Shown here: positions 25,185 to 33,944 of the stretch, in pieces
Numbering within the stretch: position 1 is the stretch's first letter
Layout of the letters: each line of letters starts with the position of its first letter
From: CAZIAK01 sp964537035
GTDB taxonomy: Bacteria > Planctomycetota > B15-G4
Length of the DNA: 54,550 bases
Reading direction: 5' to 3'
Assembly (NCBI GenBank): GCA_964537035.1
Contig: CAZIAK010000033.1
Span: 1-54,550, forward strand
Notes under the pieces: model-generated
Told to the model about the DNA's origin: nothing
Seen by the model: the letters and a program-made list of their open reading frames with translations, nothing else
The model's database searches: none
Translations under genes and position numbers: made by a program

Positions 25185-26122
25185 TGTACGACCTCGATGC
25201 GCCCGACTACGTGGTGGCTGACGAGCTCTTTGATCAGGCGGGTCCCACGGGGGGAGGAGCCTCGCCCCTGGTGGCAACCGTCGATGGGCAGTACAGGCTC
25301 GGTCCCGCCGACGTCTTTCAGCTGGACGTGTGGAACAACCCTGAGCTCTCGGGGGAGTACATCGTCGGGCCCGACGGTGCCTTCACCCTGCCGCTCTACG
25401 GCGTGATCATGGTGGGCGAGCGGACCCGCGCCGAGTCAGCGGAGCTCATCGCCGAGAAGCTCAGAGGGGACTACACCGACCCTCAGGTGTCGATCCTGCT
25501 CAGGGCCTACAACAACAACAACGTCTTCGTCCTGGGACAGGTGACGTCGCCCGGTGTCTACAAGCTCGAGGGCCAGCCCCGCCTGCTGCAGGTGCTCAGC
25601 CGCGCGGGAGGCGTGCTGAACAACGCTGACCAGACCGACATCCTGATCACTCGCGGCAACGAGATGGTCATCCGCATCAACCTGTACGAGCTGCTGCGGC
25701 AAGGCAACCTGGCCCTGAACATCCAGCTGCTGCCCAACGACATAGTCTACGTACCTGACGACGAGCAGCGCGTGGTGACCGTGATCGGGCAGGTGCACGC
25801 GCCGGCCATGATCCCCTTGCATGAGCGGCTCGATCTGCTGACCGCCCTGACCTACGCCGGCAGCATGACCGAGAACGCGGTGATGTCCGAAGTGAGAGTG
25901 GTACGCCCCCTGGACGGCGGCAGGGTGCGGGTGATCACCGTGGACGTCGAGCGCATCTACACCGACGGTGCGCTGAGCGCCAACATCCAGCTCCTGCCAG
26001 GGGACACGGTCTTCGTTCCCGAGCGGGGCATCTCCCAGTTCAACTACGTGTTGCGACAGATCTCCCCGGGTCTGTCCACGTACCTGGTCTTCGATTCCGT
26101 GGACAAGGCGCTCAACGAATGA
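25184..26122 (+). CDS. Wza-like outer-membrane polysaccharide export protein
   Basis: 312 residues from ATG 25184 (MYDLDAPDYVV); the frame is open to 25121, but those residues (Arg-rich) are not signal-like. Polysaccharide export domain YRLGPADVFQLDVWNNPELSG (~residues 42-62) with GPDGAFTLPLYG, then two SLBB-type ligand domains (VFVLGQVTSPGVYKLEG and VTVIGQVHAPAMIPL). It forms the outer-membrane or periplasmic channel for secreted polysaccharide. As read, it lacks a secretion signal; the expected lipoprotein signal is in another frame at 25086-25184. A helical C-terminus suited to crossing the membrane is not evident. Its stop overlaps the start of the Wzz-like gene by 4 bases. Confidence 0.9.
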   Translation: MYDLDAPDYVVADELFDQAGPTGGGASPLVATVDGQYRLGPADVFQLDVWNNPELSGEYIVGPDGAFTLPLYGVIMVGERTRAESAELIAEKLRGDYTDPQVSILLRAYNNNNVFVLGQVTSPGVYKLEGQPRLLQVLSRAGGVLNNADQTDILITRGNEMVIRINLYELLRQGNLALNIQLLPNDIVYVPDDEQRVVTVIGQVHAPAMIPLHERLDLLTALTYAGSMTENAVMSEVRVVRPLDGGRVRVITVDVERIYTDGALSANIQLLPGDTVFVPERGISQFNYVLRQISPGLSTYLVFDSVDKALNE

Positions 26123-27588
26123 CCGAGGGCGAAGACCACAAGTCGCTGCTGGGTGGGCCGGCGGAGCGGGCCGAGCATCTGCTCGACCAGTTCTCGGTGA
26201 AGTACCTGATCGAGATCGTCTTCCGTCGCAAGCGGGTGATCATGCTCTGCGCGGTCATCGTGGGCATGTTGGCCGGGGTGGGCTCCGTGCTCATGCCAGA
26301 GGCCTACAAGTCGAGCACCTTGATCCTGGTGGCCAGTGACGACGTGCTCAACCCCCTGGTGCGCTGGCAGACGGCCGTGAGCCTTTCGGTGAGCGACCGC
26401 CTGGGCTCGTTCCAGAAGATCCTCTACTCGCGCACATTGCTCGAAGGGGTGGTGGCCGATCTGGAGCTGGCAGGTCCTGATCCGGACCAGCTGCAGATCG
26501 AACGCATGGCTGGCGAGGTGGCGGGGGCGGTGCTGACGACCCAGTCGGGCTCCGAGTCGTTCACCATCGGCGTCACCTGGGATGACCCTCAGTTGGCCAA
26601 GGACATCGTCGAGGCGGTGACCTCCCGATTCATCGAGATGTCCCTGGACGGTGACCGGCGCGAAGCGACCACCGCGGTCGACTTCATCGCCCAGCAGATG
26701 GATTTCTACGCCGATCTGTTGGGCAAGACCGAGACGGATCTGCGCACCTTCAAGGAGGCGAACCCCGACAAGCTGCCGACCCAGATCGGGTCCATCGAAG
26801 GGGAGCTGAAGAAGTACAAGGAGCTTCTGGTCACCGCAGAGGTCCAGTCGAAGCAGCTGGATCTTGAGGTCGGGCTGCTGAACGACCGCCTGCAGGGCGA
26901 GAGCCCCATGGTGATCCAGAGTTCCACGTTCGTGCACTCGACGCCTTACCGGTTCGAGTACCAGAACATGAACATCCGCCTGATGGCCATGCTGCGCCAG
27001 AAGACCGAGGATCACCCGGACGTGATCAAGGTGCGCAAGAACCTGGACGCGCTGGTAGACCTGATCGATCAGGAGCGGGCGGAGGGCGAAGCCTCCGAAA
27101 GCCAGGAGGTGCGCTCGCCCATCTTTCAGCAGGTCACGGCCAAGCTGCAGGACACCATGGTGGAGCTGCAGTCGTCCCAGCTGAAAGAGAAGGAGTACAC
27201 GCGCATCGTCGCCGACCTGGAGGCGCGGGCCGCAGAGATCCCGGCCAGTGAGATGGCCCTGGAGAAGATGGTCCGGGACGTGAAGGTCACCCGGGAGATC
27301 TACGAGACCCTGCGGCTGAAGGTCGAGCAGGCCCGCATCAACCAGGAGATCGAACTCTCCAGCCAGTCGAACCGCTTCCAGATCCTGGATGAGCCGCGGG
27401 TGCCCCTGACCCACTCCAACCCTAACCGCCCGTTGATCCTGATCGGTGGCCTGATCGCCGGTGTCGCCCTGGGCTTCGGGCTGTGCTTCCTGTTCGAGTT
27501 CCTCGATCCCGCCATCGTGCGCATCGAAGAGGTGGGGCGGTCGTTCTCAGACAAGGTGCTGGTGACCCTGCCGAAGCTCCACGTATGA
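26119..27588 (+). CDS. Wzz/GumC-like polysaccharide co-polymerase
   Basis: 489 residues. Chain-length determinant architecture: N-terminal cytoplasmic stretch, first membrane helix at about 39-59 (VIMLCAVIVGMLAGVGSVL), long periplasmic region rich in charged coiled-coil, then a proline-containing second helix near 435-460 (NRPLILIGGLIAGVALGFG). It controls polymer length and works with the kinase-like protein encoded next and the Wza channel. The kinase is a separate protein here, overlapping by 4 bases (ATGA at 27585-27588), as in Gram-positive CapA/CapB pairs. Confidence 0.93.
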   Translation: MTEGEDHKSLLGGPAERAEHLLDQFSVKYLIEIVFRRKRVIMLCAVIVGMLAGVGSVLMPEAYKSSTLILVASDDVLNPLVRWQTAVSLSVSDRLGSFQKILYSRTLLEGVVADLELAGPDPDQLQIERMAGEVAGAVLTTQSGSESFTIGVTWDDPQLAKDIVEAVTSRFIEMSLDGDRREATTAVDFIAQQMDFYADLLGKTETDLRTFKEANPDKLPTQIGSIEGELKKYKELLVTAEVQSKQLDLEVGLLNDRLQGESPMVIQSSTFVHSTPYRFEYQNMNIRLMAMLRQKTEDHPDVIKVRKNLDALVDLIDQERAEGEASESQEVRSPIFQQVTAKLQDTMVELQSSQLKEKEYTRIVADLEARAAEIPASEMALEKMVRDVKVTREIYETLRLKVEQARINQEIELSSQSNRFQILDEPRVPLTHSNPNRPLILIGGLIAGVALGFGLCFLFEFLDPAIVRIEEVGRSFSDKVLVTLPKLHV

Positions 27589-28433
27589 AGCTGCTGCGCC
27601 TCCCCTCCTTCACGTCGAGCCCCTGGACGCAGCGCCTCGTCGGTGTGCTGCGTGTGACCTGGCTCGTGCTGACGTTCGGCTTCCGCATGGGCATGAAGTC
27701 CGTTCGGGCCGTGCTGGGGACGCGTCGGTTCAACATGCCTGAGAGCTTCTCTCGCGAGCTGATCCTGAGCGTTGAGGACTTCGAGTCGGCTGATCCCGGG
27801 AACCAGAAATTCGACCCCGTGCAAGGCCTGTTGGAGCAGTTGCGCAAGCTGTATCTGGCCTTGGAACCGCACCTCGACGAGTGCCGTTCCCTGGCTGTGT
27901 GCTCACCGAACCCTCGGGAGGGCAAGAGCACCATCGCCACCAACCTGGCCATCCTCGCGGCCCACGAGATGGGCCAGAAGGTCGTGCTGGTGGACATGAA
28001 CCTGCGCACCCCTGAACTGGCCAGGCTGCTCGGCCGTGAGCCGCGCCCGGGCGTGACCGACATCGACGGGGAGTTCAACTGTGCGGGCCTGCTGGTGGAG
28101 ACCCATGTCCCAGGGCTCGAGCTGCTCCACGCAGGCGAGCTGATCGATCGTCCGGGCAAGCTCCTGGCCTCCGGTGTGGCGGGGGTGATCAAGAAGCAGC
28201 TGGTGGGCCGGGGCTACCTGGTGATCTTCGACACGTCTCCCATCAACACCTCGGTGGACGGCCGCCTCGTGGCCGCGGAGGCAGACGGCGTGATCACCGT
28301 GGTCAAGCTGCAGACCACCAAGAAGACCCAGCTGGCCACCTATTACCAGCAGCTCAAGGGCTGTCGCTTCCTCGGCGTGGTCTGCAACTACGACGAGTTC
28401 TGGATTCCCAACTGGATCTACCGGCTGCTCTAG
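27585..28433 (+). CDS. CpsD/CapB-like BY-kinase domain protein
   Basis: 282 residues from ATG 27585. P-loop ATPase of the bacterial tyrosine kinase/MinD-like group: Walker A SPNPREGKST (107-116), Walker A' VVLVDMNLRTPE with Asp 137, and Walker B VIFDTSP with Asp 216. The first ~90 residues hold a basic, partly hydrophobic region. The C-terminus ends NWIYRLL and lacks the Tyr-rich cluster that is the usual autophosphorylation site, so it may signal by ATP-dependent assembly instead. Partner of the Wzz-like protein. Confidence 0.88.
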   Translation: MKLLRLPSFTSSPWTQRLVGVLRVTWLVLTFGFRMGMKSVRAVLGTRRFNMPESFSRELILSVEDFESADPGNQKFDPVQGLLEQLRKLYLALEPHLDECRSLAVCSPNPREGKSTIATNLAILAAHEMGQKVVLVDMNLRTPELARLLGREPRPGVTDIDGEFNCAGLLVETHVPGLELLHAGELIDRPGKLLASGVAGVIKKQLVGRGYLVIFDTSPINTSVDGRLVAAEADGVITVVKLQTTKKTQLATYYQQLKGCRFLGVVCNYDEFWIPNWIYRLL

Positions 28434-28449
28434 CCGGTACGCGCTGCTG

Positions 28450-28587
28450 ATGAAGATGATCATCCTCTTCTCGATCTTCTGCGTGCTCCTGGGCTTCAAG
28501 GCCGAGAAGCTCGACCGCTGGACGATCGGGACCGTGGCTGTCTTCACCATGCTCAACCTGATCCTGGCCTACCTGGGCTTCGACTGA
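28450..28587 (+). CDS. 45-residue membrane protein inside the polysaccharide locus
   Basis: ATG 28450 to TGA 28587. Two hydrophobic segments (MIILFSIFCVLLGF and TVAVFTMLNLILAYLGF) are joined by a charged turn KAEKLDRW. It fills the gap between the kinase stop and the Wzy-like start (28591), only 3 bases from the latter, and no other gene explains this stretch. Function unknown; a small accessory subunit of the polymerase or co-polymerase is plausible from position only. Confidence 0.6.
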   Translation: MKMIILFSIFCVLLGFKAEKLDRWTIGTVAVFTMLNLILAYLGFD

Positions 28588-28590
28588 GCC

Positions 28591-30159
28591 ATGTCGCTCC
28601 GGGTCGCTCCAGCGCAGAAGGGCCCCGTCGTCCTCCAGGGCGTGGCCATCGTGTCGCTCTCTGCGGTGATGGCGGCTCTTGTGTTGCTGATGAACGGCAA
28701 CGCCATCCTGGCCGTGGCCCTGGTCTTCGGCCTGGCGGGCTTCACGCTCATGCTGGTGCGCCCCGACTACTGCTTCGCCTTCTTCATCTTCGCGGCCATG
28801 GTCTTCGAGCAGTTCCAGATCTTCGGGTTGGAGCAGCCGGTCACCCTGAAGGTCATGTTCTTCGAGAACTTCAACAACTCCCTGGGCATCCCCGTGCCCA
28901 CGAACCCGGTGGTGATGTTGCTGGCGCTCATGGCGGGATCCTGGCTGATCAAGCGCCTGGCCCTGCGCCACCTCGACGTCCAGCCCATCCGCATGTGGTG
29001 GCCGCCCCTGCTCTACGGCGGCGCGTTGCTGCTGTTCTCGGTCTATGGATTCCTGCGGGGCGGCGACATCATGATCGCCCTGTGGGAGATCCGGGCGCTG
29101 ATGTACATGCTGGTCACCTACTTCGTGGGCAGCCAGATCATCCGCACAGACCCACAGATTCGCCTGGTGATCTGGGCGCTGCTGGCGGGCATCGCCATCA
29201 AGGGCTTTCAGGGCATCTGGCGCTATGTGGTCGACCTTGGCGGCTCCCTGGGGGATATCGAGGCCATCACCGGCCACGAAGACGCGGTGTTCATGGCCAC
29301 GGTGTTCGTGCTGTCCCTGTGCCTCTGGCTGTTCAAGGGGCCGCGGAACATGCTCATGTTTCAGTTGGTCACCTTCCCCTCTACGTTTCTCACCTTCCTG
29401 TTCGCCCAGCGCCGTGTGGCCTACGGCGCCCTGGCCTTCGGCATGATCATCGTCTTCGGCTACATCCCGGCGAAGACGCGCAAATGGGTGCTGACCCACG
29501 TGATGATCCCGGCCATCCCCCTGGTGGCTCTGTACGCGGGGGCCTTCTGGAACAGCGGCAGCGGCCTGGCGATGCCGATCCGTCAGGTGAAGGAGATCTT
29601 CGAGACCGGCGAGGAGAACCGCAGCAACCTCTATCGCGACATCGAGAAGATCAACCTGATCGCCACCATCCGTGAGTCGCCGCAAGGGGTGGGCTTCGGC
29701 AAGAAGTACAAGATCGTCGTGCCTCTGGATGCCGTGGACTTCCCGCTCTGGGAGTACATCCCGCACAACTGCATCCTGTGGATGTGGTGCAAGATGGGCT
29801 TTCTCGGGTACTGGACCTTCTGGATCTTCTTGGGTCTGTTGATCGTTCAGCTGACCATCGACTTCAGGCACACGAAGGACCCGCTCTACAGGTCGGTTCA
29901 GGTGATGACGATAGTGTTCATCGTCAACCAGCTGATCGTGGCCAACTACGACCTGCAGCTCACCTTCTATCGCAACATGATGTACTTCGGAGGGATGTTC
30001 GCCCTCTGCGTACCCATTCGCATTCTGGGCGGAGCGGCAGCGGCAGAACAGCGCATCAATGATGGCATTGGCGATGGCATCGGCGACGGTCTGGTCATCG
30101 AGGCCGAAGTGCTGAAACAGATCGAGGCCGACGTGCCAAACCAGGAGGACCTGCCGTGA
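28591..30159 (+). CDS. Wzy/O-antigen ligase-like polymerase
   Basis: 522-residue inner-membrane protein with about eleven hydrophobic helices and one large extracytoplasmic loop (around residues 325-390, containing ETGEENRSNLYRDIEKINL and the PHNCILWMW stretch), the topology of Wzy polymerases and O-antigen ligases. The R-x-x-L...E-S-P-x-G-x-G-x-G pattern of the loop fits that superfamily. It would polymerise lipid-linked repeat units in the periplasm. A polar C-terminal tail with Asp-Gly-Ile-Gly repeats follows the last helix. Its stop overlaps the GTG start of the flippase by 4 bases. Confidence 0.85.
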   Translation: MSLRVAPAQKGPVVLQGVAIVSLSAVMAALVLLMNGNAILAVALVFGLAGFTLMLVRPDYCFAFFIFAAMVFEQFQIFGLEQPVTLKVMFFENFNNSLGIPVPTNPVVMLLALMAGSWLIKRLALRHLDVQPIRMWWPPLLYGGALLLFSVYGFLRGGDIMIALWEIRALMYMLVTYFVGSQIIRTDPQIRLVIWALLAGIAIKGFQGIWRYVVDLGGSLGDIEAITGHEDAVFMATVFVLSLCLWLFKGPRNMLMFQLVTFPSTFLTFLFAQRRVAYGALAFGMIIVFGYIPAKTRKWVLTHVMIPAIPLVALYAGAFWNSGSGLAMPIRQVKEIFETGEENRSNLYRDIEKINLIATIRESPQGVGFGKKYKIVVPLDAVDFPLWEYIPHNCILWMWCKMGFLGYWTFWIFLGLLIVQLTIDFRHTKDPLYRSVQVMTIVFIVNQLIVANYDLQLTFYRNMMYFGGMFALCVPIRILGGAAAAEQRINDGIGDGIGDGLVIEAEVLKQIEADVPNQEDLP

Positions 30160-31604
30160 GCGTCACTCGCCGAGTGGTCCAGAACCTGCTCTTCTCGGGC
30201 GGGTCGCAGGTCGTGACCTGGGTGCTGACCTGGGTGCTGGTGATCATGCTCCCGAGCCACCTGGGCACGGAGGGTTTCGGCCAGCTGTTCTTTGCCGTGT
30301 CCGTGGGCATGATGGCGGGCATCTTCGTCGACCTGGGCATGAACACGTACCTGGTCAAGGAGACGGCGAGTGATCGCGATCGGGCGCCGGAGCTGCTGGC
30401 CCAGGCCTTGACCCTCAAGCTCATGCTCTCGGCGGTGGTCTATGGTGGGCTGGTGCTGGCCGTGGGCTTGATGGACCTGGCTCCCGAAGCCCTCGCCGCC
30501 GCACGCATTCTCGGTCTCGGCTTCATGCTGGGTCAGCTGGGCATGACCTTCGCGTCGTTCTTGAACGGCATGGAGATGGCCCGCATCCCGGCCTTCGGCC
30601 TGATCGTCGAGAAGTCGTTGCTCACCGGCGGCTGCGTGGCCCTGTTGCTGTCGGGCTTCGGCCTGATCGCCGTGGCCTGGATGCACGTCATCGCTGCCCT
30701 GGGCTCACTGGTGTTTCTGGCCTGGCGCACCTATCACCTGGTGCCCTTCCGCCTGGGGATCACCCGCGAGCAGGCCAAGGGGCTGCTGAAAGGCGCCTCG
30801 CCCTTCCTGGTCTGGCTCATCTTCGGCGAGATCTACGTGCGCATCGATGTGCTCATGTTGGCCTCCATGACCAGTGAGAGCGTGGTGGGCTGGTACGGCG
30901 CCGCCTTCCGTCTCTACGCGACGTTGCTATTCATCCCCAACATCTTCATGACCACCGTGTTTCCTGCGCTCACGCGCAAGTTCTCTGGCCCGGACGAGTC
31001 GGCCAGCGCTGCCTCCCGGCGCACCCTCAACATGATGCTGCTGGTGTCCGTGCCCGTGGGTTTCGGGCTGGCCCTGGTGGCTCGCCCCGTGGTGGCGCTC
31101 TTCTTCGGCTTGGAGGAGTTTCACCACTCGGTGGAGAACATCGAGATCTTCGGTCTCTCGATCATCCTGGTCTGCGTCGACGTGGTGCTGGGGTCCATCT
31201 TGATCGCCAAGAATCGTCAGCGGGCCTGGTCGCTCTGCGCTGTGGGCGCCGCGGTGCTGAACCCGTTGATGAACCTGGCCCTGATCCCCTGGGCCCACGG
31301 TGCCATGGGCAACGGCGGCTACGGCGCGGCCCTGGCCACCCTGGCCACCGAAGCGTTCATGCTGGTCTGCGCGGTGAAGCTGCTGCCCAAGGGTCTGTTC
31401 AACCGCGCCAGCCTTGTCACCGGCGGCAAGGCATTTCTCTCCGGCTACGCCATGATCGTTGTGGTCGGTGCCATGTCGCTCACCGGCCTGGTGCCGATCA
31501 TTCTCGTGGGCGGTGTGACCTACGTGTCCTGCGCCCTGCTCCTGGGTGTCCTGCCGCGGTCGGACACGGCCCATCTCAAGCACGCCCTGTTGAAGAGGTC
31601 CTGA
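30156..31604 (+). CDS. Wzx-like polysaccharide repeat-unit flippase
   Basis: 482 residues from GTG 30156, overlapping the preceding stop (GTGA). Predicted MATE/MOP-superfamily membrane protein with 12-14 hydrophobic helices; the opening VVQNLLFSGGSQVVTWVLTWVL and the early DLGMNTYLVKE are typical of oligosaccharide flippases. It would move undecaprenyl-linked repeat units across the inner membrane for the Wzy-like polymerase encoded immediately upstream. Confidence 0.92.
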   Translation: MSVTRRVVQNLLFSGGSQVVTWVLTWVLVIMLPSHLGTEGFGQLFFAVSVGMMAGIFVDLGMNTYLVKETASDRDRAPELLAQALTLKLMLSAVVYGGLVLAVGLMDLAPEALAAARILGLGFMLGQLGMTFASFLNGMEMARIPAFGLIVEKSLLTGGCVALLLSGFGLIAVAWMHVIAALGSLVFLAWRTYHLVPFRLGITREQAKGLLKGASPFLVWLIFGEIYVRIDVLMLASMTSESVVGWYGAAFRLYATLLFIPNIFMTTVFPALTRKFSGPDESASAASRRTLNMMLLVSVPVGFGLALVARPVVALFFGLEEFHHSVENIEIFGLSIILVCVDVVLGSILIAKNRQRAWSLCAVGAAVLNPLMNLALIPWAHGAMGNGGYGAALATLATEAFMLVCAVKLLPKGLFNRASLVTGGKAFLSGYAMIVVVGAMSLTGLVPIILVGGVTYVSCALLLGVLPRSDTAHLKHALLKRS

Positions 31605-31605
31605 C

Positions 31606-32047
31606 ATGTGGCTCACTCGCCTCGCTGCCTACCTGACCAACGCCGTGGTCTCCCACGTGCCGTCGTACACTTTGCGCCACGCCTGGTATCGCTTCGTGGT
31701 GGGCGCTGCCATCGCCGAGGACGCGTCCGTGTTGATGGGGCTGCGACTCTACTTCTACAGGCTCTGCGGCCGCGGTGACGGGGGCCTGGTCATCGGCGCT
31801 CACACCATCGTCAATCGTGATTGCTACTTCGATCTGCGGGGAGGCATCGAGATCGGAGAGAACGTGTCCATCTCCCCCGAGGTCTCGCTGATCACGTCTC
31901 AGCACCTGGCAGACGACCCGGCCTTCGGCATCGAAGACCTGGCCATCGTCATCGGCGATCGGGCCTGGATTGGCAGCCGGGTGACGATCTTGCCTGGCGT
32001 GACCATCGGCGAAGGCGCTGTGGTGGCCGCTGGTGCCGTGGTGGCAA
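31606..32047 (+). CDS. hexapeptide-repeat acyltransferase, 3' end lost in assembly gap
   Basis: 147 residues are visible before the run of N. Left-handed beta-helix repeats (IGENVSISPEVSLIT, IGDRAWIGSRVTILPGVTIGEGAVV) match the WcaF/LacA-type O-acetyltransferases that decorate sugars. The catalytic His candidate is in the SLITSQH segment. The family usually ends with about 35-40 more residues, so the stop is probably inside or just after the gap at 32048-32147. The start lies one base after the flippase stop. Confidence 0.85.
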
Positions 32048-32147
32048 NNNNNNNNNNNNNNNNNNNNNNNNNNNNNNNNNNNNNNNNNNNNNNNNNNNNN
32101 NNNNNNNNNNNNNNNNNNNNNNNNNNNNNNNNNNNNNNNNNNNNNNN
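32048..32147. other. assembly gap (100 N)
   Basis: Exactly 100 N, a conventional placeholder of unknown true length. It removes the end of the acyltransferase gene. The 136 bases that follow, to 32283, show no convincing gene. Confidence 0.99.
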
Positions 32148-32283
32148 GGCCTGACCTGGGCCCGACCTGGGCCGGGCGCAGCGGACGGGCCTTGAGTGGG
32201 GCGGCCGTTCCGGTCGATACGAACGGAGCCTCTCCTCCCGGGCCATGGGCTGCCCTCGACGCTCCTCCCCAAGACCTCCTGCC

Positions 32284-33339
32284 ATGAATCGCGTCATGCT
32301 TGTTCCCGCCGAGACGGAACGCATTCGCCAGGAGTTCGAGCGCGGCGATCATCCCCGGGTCGACTTCATCGAGATGGCTCGGGAGATGGACGCGGAGATC
32401 CTCAGCTGGTCTCACCTGCAGGGCGCCAGCTGGCCCCTGCGCCTCGCTCGCCTGTGCTGCGGCCGCAACGTGGCCCTGGCCCTGTACGGATTCACCCGCC
32501 AGGCGAGCTGCTACTTCGTCACTGCGGAGAGCGTCGCCCTGCCACTGGCCGCCCTGCTGTTGCTGAGCGGTCGCCGCCCAGGACACGTGCTCATCGGGCA
32601 CCGGTTGTCCTCGCCCAAGAAGGCCCGGCTGATGAAGTTGCTGGGACTCTGCCGGGCCATGACGGACATCGTCACCTACAGCCGTGACCAGATTGAATTC
32701 GGCCAACGGCAGCTGGGCTTCGACCGACGTCAGCTGCATCACATCCAGTTTCAGACCGATCCCCAGTTCTTTTTCCCGGATGACGCCGTGGAGCGCTCGC
32801 CGCGCCAGGTGGTGGCGGTGGGCCGTGAGCTGCGGGACTACCCCACCTTGATCGACGCTGTGCGGGGCATGGACGTGGAGCTGACCATCGTGGGCAGCTC
32901 GCCCTGGTCCAAGAGCAGAGACCTGATCGATGACCTGGATCTACCAGCGAACGTGACCCTGCGCTCCGGCCTGAGCTGGATCGAGCTGCGACGTCTCTAC
33001 AGCGGCGCCTCCCTGGCCGTGGTGCCCTTGCAGGACGTGGACTCGGCGGCGGGGGTCACCTCGATCTTCGAATCCCTGGCCACGAGCACGCCCGTACTGG
33101 TCTCCTCCACCAGCGGCATCGCGGACTCCATCGCGGATGTGCCTGGCGTGATCACCGTGCCCCCCTGCGACCGGCGGGCCATGACAGAGGCCATCGACGG
33201 AGCCTTGGCCAACAGCTCCGCGTTGAACGTCGCTGCCCAGGCGGGCCGGCAGGTGGTGGAAGACTCCCGCAGCCTGGACCTCTTTGTCGAACAGATGCAG
33301 CAGATCGTGGCCAACGCTGAAACGGAATGCGCCGCATGA
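32284..33339 (+). CDS. glycosyltransferase, GT-B fold
   Basis: 351 residues from ATG 32284 (MNRVMLVPAETERIRQ). No signal peptide. The C-terminal half has the GT4-like donor-binding pattern: GASLAVVPLQDVDSAAGVTS, then IFESLATSTPVLVSSTSG, corresponding to the E-x7-E region, with the second Glu not obvious. The N-terminal half contains a moderately hydrophobic stretch (ALPLAALLLLSGRRPGHVL) that may touch the membrane. It probably adds one sugar of the repeat unit. No good ribosome site precedes the start, so the start is uncertain. Confidence 0.8.
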   Translation: MNRVMLVPAETERIRQEFERGDHPRVDFIEMAREMDAEILSWSHLQGASWPLRLARLCCGRNVALALYGFTRQASCYFVTAESVALPLAALLLLSGRRPGHVLIGHRLSSPKKARLMKLLGLCRAMTDIVTYSRDQIEFGQRQLGFDRRQLHHIQFQTDPQFFFPDDAVERSPRQVVAVGRELRDYPTLIDAVRGMDVELTIVGSSPWSKSRDLIDDLDLPANVTLRSGLSWIELRRLYSGASLAVVPLQDVDSAAGVTSIFESLATSTPVLVSSTSGIADSIADVPGVITVPPCDRRAMTEAIDGALANSSALNVAAQAGRQVVEDSRSLDLFVEQMQQIVANAETECAA

Positions 33340-33944
33340 ATGTCGTCTCACCCTTCGCACGTCTGTTGCGCGGCCACAGCCCCATGGACGCCTTGCGCCA
33401 GCTCTGGCCCCTGCTCTCTGCCCGGCTGTGGCTGACGTCGTTCACCGAGGTGGGGCGCCTGGTGCGCACCTATGGTCGCCCTCGGGTGACCAACCTGGGC
33501 GGCGAGCTGACCATCGGCGAGCGTTCGACCGTCTTCTCGAACACCGTGCGCTCCGAGTTCGTGGTGCATCCCGGCGGACGCATCACCATCGGCAGCCGGG
33601 TGTTTCTCAACTACGGCGCCTCGATCTCGGCCCATGAGCTCGTGGCCATCGGCGACGGCTCCCAGATCGGTGCCTACGCCAACTTCATGGACAACGACTA
33701 CCACAAGGTGGGCGATCTCTCCGCGCCGTCCGAGTCTGGTGCCATCGTGCTGGGACGCAACGTCTGGCTCGGTGTGCGCGTGGTCGTGCTCAAGGGCGTG
33801 ACCATCGGCGACAACGCGGTCATCGGCGCTGGCAGCGTGGTGACCAGATCGGTGCCGGCCAACTGCCTGGCGGCGGGAGTGCCGGCGAAGATCATCAAGC
33901 GCTTTGAGGCTCCGGACGAAGCGCAGCAAGGCGAGGCCCCATGA
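33336..33944 (+). CDS. second hexapeptide-repeat acyltransferase
   Basis: 202 residues from ATG 33336, overlapping the glycosyltransferase stop by 4 bases (ATGA); an in-frame GTG or similar at 33327 is also possible. Left-handed beta-helix: VHPGGRITIGSRVFLNYGASIS, IGAYANFMDNDYHKV (catalytic His), IVLGRNVWLGVRVVVLKGV, ending AAGVPAKIIKRF as usual in the maltose/galactoside/serine acetyltransferase superfamily. It probably acetylates the polysaccharide or its precursor. Confidence 0.9.
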   Translation: MNVVSPFARLLRGHSPMDALRQLWPLLSARLWLTSFTEVGRLVRTYGRPRVTNLGGELTIGERSTVFSNTVRSEFVVHPGGRITIGSRVFLNYGASISAHELVAIGDGSQIGAYANFMDNDYHKVGDLSAPSESGAIVLGRNVWLGVRVVVLKGVTIGDNAVIGAGSVVTRSVPANCLAAGVPAKIIKRFEAPDEAQQGEAP

